From: a virus
IMG/VR virus record: IMGVR_UViG_3300025131_000450
Location: 1 to 23,300 of that record
Reading direction: 5' to 3' (one strand)
DNA: 23,300 nt
Of the stretch, positions 19,201 to 23,300 are shown piece by piece. The translations under genes were made by a program, and so were the position numbers. A model generated the notes under the pieces. The model did no database searches. It was given only the letters and a program-made list of their open reading frames with translations, and was not told where the DNA came from. Every line of letters begins with the position of its first letter. Position 1 is the first letter of the stretch.

Positions 19201-19529
19201 CCTTGAATTTCTACATTAAGTTTTTCAAACTCATCTACGAACTGTAAAGCCTCCTTTAAATCCATCCCACCTTGAACTAACTTTATAACCCGTTTACGAG
19301 TTTCCTCCAATTCTAAATCTAAATCTTCGTATTTTTCAAGAAGCTCGGTAAAAATTTTAAGATTTTCTTTATTTAATTTAACAGTATCAGCAGTTCCTTT
19401 ATTTATATCTTTAATTAGCTTCTTTGCTTGATCATATTGATCCCTAGCTTCTTCAGCATCTTCTTTAGAGAATTGCATCTTAAAAATTAAAGTATTATCA
19501 ATACCACCCCATTTTACTTTTGTATTCAT
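16242..19529 (-). CDS. Tail tape measure protein (1095 aa)
   Basis: It lies after the tube and chaperone genes and has tape measure composition. Residues ~15-115 are charged heptad-like helix (coiled coil). Residues ~340-375 are hydrophobic (MGWGPAVLGIVVAIGFA). Residues ~380-640 are a long alanine-rich helical region with GSHSFDAAMSQMESVGALAQ. Residues ~645-720 carry further membrane-like helices. A low-complexity linker of T, P and S (SPTTPTTSTTSPSKKP) lies near 770-790. Residues ~805-985 form an Ala/Gly-rich hydrophobic block (AILLLSAAMFVAAKAF). Tape measures span the tube lumen, set tail length and are ejected ahead of the DNA. At 1.5 angstrom per residue, a fully helical chain would span at most about 160 nm; this is only a rough guide. 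The ATG 19529 is preceded by AAGGAAA 11 nt upstream. A 156-bp AT-rich gap lies upstream and 39 bp separate it from the giant gene. Confidence 0.9.
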   Translation of the reverse strand: MNTKVKWGGIDNTLIFKMQFSKEDAEEARDQYDQAKKLIKDINKGTADTVKLNKENLKIFTELLEKYEDLDLELEETRKRVIKLVQGGMDLKEALQFVDEFEKLNVEIQGTLDLVGELTKTAGEFAHHFSDAGRNNNIVAAGLESIGTKLKENAEKSTRSGKLGVRMYTSMVDKTEEILNNRENIATEEFRSVDLSKEIAFARREQDHATVAYLQGLQSINDEWSRQHEQVMAVAGTITDLFDSVDDFISRIPIIGTILSKVFDFSHIGKELSKEFTEGFKTAFGEGDKTKEAVEPKKKLIDPKTDKPFVTETPKEAAEEMGAMGSAGEMVGGVMGKLNKIAKSVMNTIMGWGPAVLGIVVAIGFATKLIFNFLKGMQDIHKETGLTYLESMKLHGAIKKVGMQYALLGVDAEDVKDGAIALIQEWGSVGMATEENIGSLAKLSSNLGVLPADAAALAVQMKAVGSHSFDAAMSQMESVGALAQAAGVAPADIMADLAEDTDTFASFAQAGGKNLMDAAISARQLGVNLGVVTKAAEDLLEWETSIEKQFEAQMLTGKNINTDLARRLALEGNIEGLQAEILRQVGNEAEWNSYNVIQRKAVADAFGLSTSELAKMIANQDKLNKRAELLGLSAQEYEKLVKKVKKAWASIVDVVTDLWPFIVGIASPLIAVVTILGAIVTGFGYVASLLEDFIGPSAKWVVGLLGAWVSWSLLFAGTLRVGPIKLLGQILTFGGNILKNLIARLTLNRQISAEHMKQSGLLGKIKKFFSRGGKSPTTPTTSTTSPSKKPNVKPGGNQLSRSGVGGMNAGNMLKGAAAILLLSAAMFVAAKAFKEFEGVEWPQVAVGIGTLIALAGVAYLLSKGSKEMVMGAAAVAILGFALYPAAKAFALLTGVDPKSITNFAESLIVLGAAMFAFGYALFAGGGVGALIFGAGILGLVALGYAIEHIGKSFKILGEGLASVGVGFGEIIADITDFSQIKDMASITSSFSDFTDELEKMAEINPTAGILQMLSGASNFTVAPSLGPVEGTEGLSLGLERIDATTISTQTINVEVDDNTGIGTLGTKIDDLHKMLKPIVADIKKSRDHLGDLNDR

Positions 19530-19685
19530 AATATCTATATTTCCTTAATTGTATTCATATTGTTTGCGTTCTTTTTGATTAGAAATTACATTTATAATTC
19601 ACTAAGAATATATTAAGATTTATATTCTAATAAGATTATCTAATTTATTTTTTTAAACCTATAAGAAATATTAAGGTCTCAGCTA

Positions 19686-19937
19686 TTACATCTTTAAAAA
19701 TGCATTAAAAAAATCATTTGCTTTTTTATACTCTGGATCTTCTTTTCTTTTCTTTTCTATATGGTTATAGATATCGTCTGCAACATTGTCTGCTTGTTTA
19801 AGAATTTTAACCATTTCTGGATCGTTTCTCAATTTTTGGGCAAGTTTTTTTCCTTTTTTTCGAGCAATTGCTTTAAAAATATTAAATATAAATTCATTTA
19901 ACATTTTTTCTTCTCGTACAATGTATTTTACAGACAT
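19686..19937 (-). CDS. Small helical protein before the tape measure (83 aa)
   Basis: ATG 19937 follows an AAGGAG Shine-Dalgarno at about 8 nt, and the frame ends at TAA 19686. The sequence is almost entirely predicted helix, basic in the first half (FKAIARKKGKKLAQKLRNDP) and mixed-charge later (NHIEKKRKEDPEYKKANDFF). No transmembrane segment is convincing, although residues 14-24 (NEFIFNIFKAI) are hydrophobic. I do not recognise a family. Its position between the chaperone frames and the tape measure suggests a tape-measure accessory or assembly factor; this is positional inference only. It is separated from the tape measure by 156 bp, more than other gaps in the operon. Confidence 0.75.
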   Translation of the reverse strand: MSVKYIVREEKMLNEFIFNIFKAIARKKGKKLAQKLRNDPEMVKILKQADNVADDIYNHIEKKRKEDPEYKKANDFFNAFLKM

Positions 19938-20024
19938 ACCAATATTCTCCTTTTTAGAAAATCAAAATGGAATTATAACTGAGTAAATTAACTCAACAAT
20001 AAATATCAGATATGCGAAAAATTA

Positions 20025-20261
20025 CTATCTTGGAGTTGGTGGTTTATGAACTTTTCCACCAGATTTGCTTCTTGCTTTTTTGTATTGTTCTTCTTCTTGT
20101 TTATAGAATTCGGACGCCTTTTGAAGGTAATATCGGCGCAGATAGACAGGCATGTTATATACCTCTGTGAAATTAAATCCTCCTTTCCCGTGGAAGCACA
20201 GGGAGAAGATTTGGTCGTGGATTGCGGGTTTATCTTCGACCCGCAGGCCAAAAAAACTCAA
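20025..20261 (-). CDS. Frameshifted extension of the tail assembly chaperone
   Basis: This frame overlaps the end of the 260-aa gene and is +1 relative to it. Its only early start is a TTG at 20261 with no Shine-Dalgarno, so it is probably translated by frameshifting at 20250-20256. That would give a ~328-aa fusion: about 254 residues of the upstream protein plus about 74 here, starting GLRVEDKPAIHDQIF. The conserved-looking core is CFHGKGGFNFTEVYNMPVYL, then RRYYLQKASEFY and an acidic/basic helix, ending in a basic, proline-rich tail (KSGGKVHKPPTPR). The arrangement matches lambda G/G-T tail assembly chaperones, which precede the tape measure and whose extension binds it. An internal ATG near 20153, with AGAGG 8 nt upstream, could give a separate 42-aa product. 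Codons here are G+C-richer (CTG, CGC, GTC) than in neighbouring genes. Confidence 0.75.
   Translation of the reverse strand: MSFFGLRVEDKPAIHDQIFSLCFHGKGGFNFTEVYNMPVYLRRYYLQKASEFYKQEEEQYKKARSKSGGKVHKPPTPR
20223..20256 (-). promoter_or_regulatory. Programmed ribosomal frameshift site: U7 run plus stem-loop
   Basis: On the minus strand, the run of seven T (20256-20250) is read as TTT TTT TGG in the upstream frame. It is followed by a 5-nt spacer region (GGCC, then CT overlapping the stem start by one base) and a perfect 7-bp stem TGCGGGT (20245-20239) / ACCCGCA (20229-20223), with a 9-nt loop containing the zero-frame TAA (20232-20230). A +1 slip re-pairs tRNA-Phe perfectly on UUU and continues with GGC; a -2 slip enters the same frame with one extra Phe. 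The GC-rich stem stands out in AT-rich DNA. Confidence 0.75.
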
Positions 20262-21012
20262 GGTCTAATGGGATTGCCATTTCAGTTTCGTCGCCAGTAG
20301 TATCGCTGACAAAAGTGAAATTCATATCCACATCAGGGGTAATCTCGATGAGATGTTCTCTAAATGCAAGTGAATCACGAGAAAGTAACATAGTATCAAC
20401 AAACTCATTAACTGTTGTTCTACTATTATCACCATTAACTGATACAAAACATTTTTTTAATCGAGTAGTTATTTCAGATGTAGTACCTAAACCTTTAGAA
20501 AACTTTTTTAAAGATTTTAATTCTACTTCAATTTCTTTTTCTTCTCTATGAGTTAATAATTTGAAAGTAATAGGAACTTTAGAAGCTGGTAAAGTATATT
20601 CAAACTCATTTTTACCACCTTTAAATAAAGAATAATCTACTTCTTTATCTCCTATTTTTGTTAAATCAAAAGTTTCTTCTTGTTTCTCATCACTTGATGG
20701 ATCTGAAATTTGAACGGTATACTCTTTACCATATCCAAGTATTCTTGTTGCAATCATAATTGCATTTTTATCTCCAAGTAAAACATCGTTTAACTTTACT
20801 TTTGAATCTACAATAACAGCTTCTAATAGTCTATCCAAAACAATTCCTTTTTGAATAAGATTTCGAGATGTAAGTATATCTTCTTCTCTTGCTGTCATAT
20901 ATTTCAACTCAATTTTACCAGATGAAAGAGGATTTTCCTTTGGATAGAGTTTACCTTTAGATGGCAAACTAACTATCTCAGTTGGAAACTGAGCTTTCTG
21001 TTTTTCAGGCAT
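20230..21012 (-). CDS. T4 gp26-type (T4_baseplate family) protein, probable tail assembly chaperone, 260 aa
   Basis: The N-terminal half carries the family's marks in order: VSLPSKGKLYPKENPL near residues 14-30, IELKYMTAREEDILTSRNLI near 34-53, then VLDRLLEAVIVD and LLGDKNAIMIATRILGYGKEY near 77-98. This is the Pfam T4_baseplate pattern (T4 gp26 and relatives), a cytoplasmic assembly factor. The second half has a charged helix (FKLLTHREEKEIEVELKSL) and a C-terminal strand region. It precedes the tape measure, and its last codons overlap a second frame behind a slippery U7 run; this is the organisation of the lambda gpG class, so I favour a chaperone role over a baseplate part. The zero-frame product ends FFWPAGRR, six residues after the slip site. 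AAGGAG lies about 8 nt before ATG 21012. Confidence 0.82.
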   Translation of the reverse strand: MPEKQKAQFPTEIVSLPSKGKLYPKENPLSSGKIELKYMTAREEDILTSRNLIQKGIVLDRLLEAVIVDSKVKLNDVLLGDKNAIMIATRILGYGKEYTVQISDPSSDEKQEETFDLTKIGDKEVDYSLFKGGKNEFEYTLPASKVPITFKLLTHREEKEIEVELKSLKKFSKGLGTTSEITTRLKKCFVSVNGDNSRTTVNEFVDTMLLSRDSLAFREHLIEITPDVDMNFTFVSDTTGDETEMAIPLDLEFFWPAGRR

Positions 21013-21085
21013 ATTTTATCTCCTTATATTTTTTATTGAATAGTATATTAATAACCTATACAATATAACCAATTATTTAAAACTA

Positions 21086-21107
21086 CTGGAGATTTTAATA
21101 TCCCCAG
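21086..21107 (-). terminator. Stem-loop downstream of the 59-aa gene (weak terminator or attenuator)
   Basis: The minus strand reads CTGGGGAT-ATTAAA-ATCTCCAG: an 8-bp stem with one G-T pair and a 6-nt loop, followed by TAGTTTTAAAT. The U tract is broken, so termination would be partial. It could separate high tube expression from the chaperone gene downstream, or be an mRNA end-protection hairpin. Confidence 0.45.
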
Positions 21108-21132
21108 TTTAAATCATTATCTTACTGTGGAA

Positions 21133-21312
21133 TTATGCTTTTCCAACAGCGTCACGAACTCCGTACAAACCAAATGCTGCGAGTAATGTCCAAACAACTT
21201 CAGGTACTGCTTCTACAACACCTGCTGCTTGTAATACTCCAACAACTCCAGCAACTACTGAAGTCCATATTGTCTTTGATTTCCACCAAGCTTTATCTGC
21301 TATGACTGCCAT
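21133..21312 (-). CDS. Small hydrophobic membrane-type protein (59 aa)
   Basis: ATG 21312 follows AAGGAG at about 7 nt and the frame ends at TAA 21133. The protein has a short polar start (ADKAWWKSKTIW), a hydrophobic segment (TSVVAGVVGVLQAAGVV, residues ~17-33), a PE turn and a second hydrophobic segment (VVWTLLAAFGLYGV, ~39-52), then RDAVGKA. The WWKSKTIW opening, two short hydrophobic helices and a closing L-Y-G-x-R pattern recall small phage membrane proteins sometimes called holin-like. The segments are short for membrane crossing and no lysis gene is nearby, so the function is open. It lies between the tube and the chaperone genes, 28 bp after the tube stop. Confidence 0.8.
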   Translation of the reverse strand: MAVIADKAWWKSKTIWTSVVAGVVGVLQAAGVVEAVPEVVWTLLAAFGLYGVRDAVGKA

Positions 21313-21340
21313 AATTAACTCCTTATATTATTTATTTTTA

Positions 21341-21832
21341 TTAGAATTGTAGTATTGCGTAATCGTAACGAAGTGTTATTGCAATATCTACTGGATCGGT
21401 TCCTGAACCCCAATCTAAATCATTAAAGTTTGCTGACTGAATCCATGCTCCTTTAAGTGTCCATTCTTCAACTTTATCACCAACTGGACCTAACACATTA
21501 ATTGTAATATCTTTTTTATAAAAATCTGAATATCCATCTCTACCTGTTACTGATTCGTGTGATAGCCTAACCCATTCCATAACTGCTTGTGCTCCACTCG
21601 GAACAACTGGGTCGTATAGAGTAACTTCTAAAGTTTCCCAAGTTCCTTTACCTTTTACAAATCTTTTTACATTAATATGATTAAGTTCAATTTCTTCAAA
21701 TGTAATAGTTGGTCTACCTGTAGTTTTAATAAGATATGCAGGAATACCTTCAATGTACATGATGTACCGATTTTTCGTTTTCGGTTCAAACGGTGTGAAC
21801 ATAATTTCTGAAGGATCTAATAAGTCTGGCAT
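21341..21832 (-). CDS. 19: Tail tube protein (T4 gp19 type), 163 aa
   Basis: The length equals that of T4 gp19 (163 aa). The C-terminal third shows the gp19 pattern: EWTLKGAWIQ near residue 121, LDWGSG near 138 and DIAITLRYDYAI near 148-159, matching the G-x-W...L-D-W-D...V-T-L-x-x-D-Y of the family. Near residue 43 the ITFEEIELNHINVKRFVKG strand region precedes TWETLEVTLYDP, the conserved W-x-x-[LF]-x-V-x-[LV] strand of tube proteins. Six-fold rings of this protein stack to form the inner tube for DNA. The ATG at 21832 has GGAG about 8 nt upstream. It follows the sheath gene but is cut off from it by a terminator, so it probably has its own promoter in the 199-bp gap. Confidence 0.92.
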   Translation of the reverse strand: MPDLLDPSEIMFTPFEPKTKNRYIMYIEGIPAYLIKTTGRPTITFEEIELNHINVKRFVKGKGTWETLEVTLYDPVVPSGAQAVMEWVRLSHESVTGRDGYSDFYKKDITINVLGPVGDKVEEWTLKGAWIQSANFNDLDWGSGTDPVDIAITLRYDYAILQF

Positions 21833-21973
21833 CTGTATTCTCCAATTTAAATTTATTTCTAACTCTACATATAAATATCATAAAAACAAAAAATATTCAT
21901 TTTAACTTTTTAGTATTTCTTCTAAGTTTTTTAGAAGTTTTTTATTTCTACTCATTAATAAATATATTGTAGC

Positions 21974-22006
21974 AATAAAAAACCTCTCATTTCTGAGAGG
22001 CTTTTT
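21974..22006 (-). terminator. Intrinsic terminator after the tail sheath gene
   Basis: The minus strand reads CCTCTCA-GAAA-TGAGAGG (hairpin 22000-21983), a perfect 7-bp stem with a GNRA tetraloop, followed by TTTTTTATTG and preceded by an A-rich flank. It begins 25 nt after the sheath stop. This is the clearest terminator in the window and may also work in the other direction because of the A-rich 5' flank. Confidence 0.9.
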
Positions 22007-22031
22007 ATTAATAAGATTTCCTTACGCGTAC

Positions 22032-23300
22032 TTACGATGGGAAAGCTGCTCCTGTAGGTAAGACAACGAAATCAAGTACAATGAATTCTGCTGTACGAGT
22101 TGGTTGAATAAAAATTTGACCAACTAATTGATTTCTATCTATCACATCAGGTGTATTATTTGAATCATCCATCACAACTTTAAATGCTGACAATCCAGAA
22201 TTTTGTTGTACCGACTCTAAGAACGGATTAACAATATTCAAGAAACGAGCTCTTGTTGCTGAATTATTTTGTTCAAACAATAAGTACCTTGAACTTGAAG
22301 CAATAAACTTCTTAAGTTTAATTAACAATCTACGAACATTTACACGATCAAGTGCTGATGGTCTTGCTTGGAGTGTTTTCTGTCCCCATACGACCACACC
22401 TTGGCCTGGAAATGAAGCTATAGGATTGATTCTTTCCTCATACAAACTATCTCTTTCTAAATGAGTAAGTCTTGTTTCAGCTTCTAGTACAGTAGTCAAT
22501 CCACCACGATTCAAACCTGCTGGTGCGAACCATTCGTGTGCTACTTGGTCGGTATATGCAATTACACCTGGAAGTACCACTGAAGGTGGGACCCAAACTG
22601 GAAGTGAAGTAACTCTATCAACAATCTTTACCCAAGGGTAATAAGTAGCTGTATAGTTAGTATCCATAGTTTCTACTCTACTAATTGCAGTTGCTATAGA
22701 ATCTCCCTTCTTCGAAGGATCTACTATGTAAAAACAATCACCACGATTTTCACAAACCGAAATAGCATCAAATGACACTTTACTATGTAAACCATGAATA
22801 ATACCTGGAGTTATAATCATATTAACATCAAACTCATCTGGATTACTTATAGCTCCAAGTGCACGTTTATATGCTACTGAACCACTACTCTTAGCTCCAC
22901 TACAATCAAATCCCATTACATTAGTAGTTGTGATATCTGCTCCAGTCAACTTAGATTCTGCTGGATTATCACCATCATATCCACCCTGAAATGGAACTGA
23001 GAATTGTCTCTGTGATGTATCAGAATTTTTAAGAGTAATAGCCGTATCTTCATCAGCTGCTTTACCGTCAGATCCTTTCATATCACCTAAACTGAAATCT
23101 GCATTACTTCCAGTATGGAATCCATTAGTTGGACCTAAATACAATCTATTATCAAGATCTTCAAGATCAACACCATAAAATATAGACGAATCATATGTGT
23201 CATTAGTATTAGATTGATTAGTTATAAAGGATGCAGTTGGAATTTTAGCTGCATGAGTTTCAGTTGAAGATAATGGTGTTTGTACAGCTTTATGTCCCCA
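22032..23300 (-). CDS. 18: Tail sheath protein (T4 gp18 type), C-terminal 422 residues
   Basis: The frame is open to the right edge, so the true start is outside; a TTG at 23144 is internal because upstream codons (WGHKAVQTP onward) continue the protein. The sheath signature is clear: WFAPAGLNRG, then an acidic/charged stretch ending INPIASFPGQGVVVWGQKTL, NVRRLLIKLKKFI, and the closing PTRTAEFIVLDFVVLP. These belong to the C-terminal domain that links sheath subunits and contacts the tube in T4 gp18. The sheath contracts to drive the tube through the host envelope. The stop TAA 22032 is followed closely by a strong terminator, consistent with a highly expressed, separately terminated structural gene. 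Sequence upstream of the right edge is needed for the N-terminal domains. Confidence 0.95.
   Translation of the reverse strand, partial: WGHKAVQTPLSSTETHAAKIPTASFITNQSNTNDTYDSSIFYGVDLEDLDNRLYLGPTNGFHTGSNADFSLGDMKGSDGKAADEDTAITLKNSDTSQRQFSVPFQGGYDGDNPAESKLTGADITTTNVMGFDCSGAKSSGSVAYKRALGAISNPDEFDVNMIITPGIIHGLHSKVSFDAISVCENRGDCFYIVDPSKKGDSIATAISRVETMDTNYTATYYPWVKIVDRVTSLPVWVPPSVVLPGVIAYTDQVAHEWFAPAGLNRGGLTTVLEAETRLTHLERDSLYEERINPIASFPGQGVVVWGQKTLQARPSALDRVNVRRLLIKLKKFIASSSRYLLFEQNNSATRARFLNIVNPFLESVQQNSGLSAFKVVMDDSNNTPDVIDRNQLVGQIFIQPTRTAEFIVLDFVVLPTGAAFPS

Noticed and set aside
20006-20251. 81-codon minus-strand frame overlapping the chaperone extension in a third frame
   Set aside because: No Shine-Dalgarno and no protein-like pattern. 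The extension frame in the same DNA has conserved-looking motifs.
20046-20551. Two plus-strand frames across the chaperone genes
   Set aside because: Antisense shadows of the two chaperone frames; no independent start signals.
21870-21877. Plus-strand TATAAATA in the sheath-tube gap
   Set aside because: It points away from the tube gene, and no plus-strand gene lies downstream before the convergent sheath gene.
21919-21948. Plus-strand hairpin CTTCTAA/TTAGAAG followed by a T run
   Set aside because: It would be a weak terminator for plus-strand transcription, but there is no plus-strand gene to terminate. The stem is AT-rich and may be chance.
21902-21955. 17-codon minus-strand frame (MSRNKKLLKNLEEILKS) between sheath and tube
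   Set aside because: No ribosome binding site and too short to separate from chance in AT-rich DNA.

Overview
The window is the tail-morphogenesis segment of a large contractile-tailed phage (myovirus) with a T4-type tail sheath and tube. The DNA is by eye roughly two-thirds A+T, and every convincing gene reads leftward on the minus strand. There are no tRNA or rRNA genes, no CRISPR array, no integrase and no transposase. The host cannot be read from the sequence. The T4-like sheath and tube, the ThyX and the very large baseplate genes recall large phages of aquatic bacteria, but that is an inference.

Reading in transcription order (right to left): the 3' part of the tail sheath gene (T4 gp18 type) runs in from the right edge and ends at a strong intrinsic terminator. 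A 199-bp gap precedes the tail tube gene (T4 gp19 type, 163 aa). Next come a 59-aa hydrophobic protein, a T4_baseplate/gp26-family protein in the position of a tail assembly chaperone, and an overlapping frame joined to it by a convincing programmed-frameshift signal (a seven-U slippery run, a 5-nt spacer and a GC-rich 7-bp hairpin). An 83-aa helical protein and a 1095-aa tape measure follow.

After the tape measure comes a 2601-aa protein. Its last ~200 residues resemble P2 GpU-type tube/baseplate proteins, while its long N-terminal part carries two families of internal repeats. It is followed by a 99-aa LysM-fold baseplate protein (P2 gpX/T4 gp53-like) and two tandem paralogous ~1100-aa proteins, most likely baseplate hub components. 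The order tape measure, GpU-like, LysM, hub is the P2/Mu order, attached here to a T4-like sheath and tube. The left end holds a small protein with a C-W-I-A motif, a 31-codon gene, a 213-aa unknown protein and the 5' part of a flavin-dependent thymidylate synthase (thyX), which marks the edge of the structural module.

The genes together specify one tail: sheath and tube polymerise around the tape measure, the chaperone and its frameshift extension would load the tape measure, and the GpU-like, LysM and hub proteins would form the tube-baseplate junction. The most interesting points are the frameshift cassette, the giant repeat-bearing GpU-like fusion, and the duplicated hub genes that share a 97-bp perfectly identical island. 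I found no wholly new type of system; the novelty is in the architecture of these tail genes. No stretch longer than 300 bases lacks a gene.
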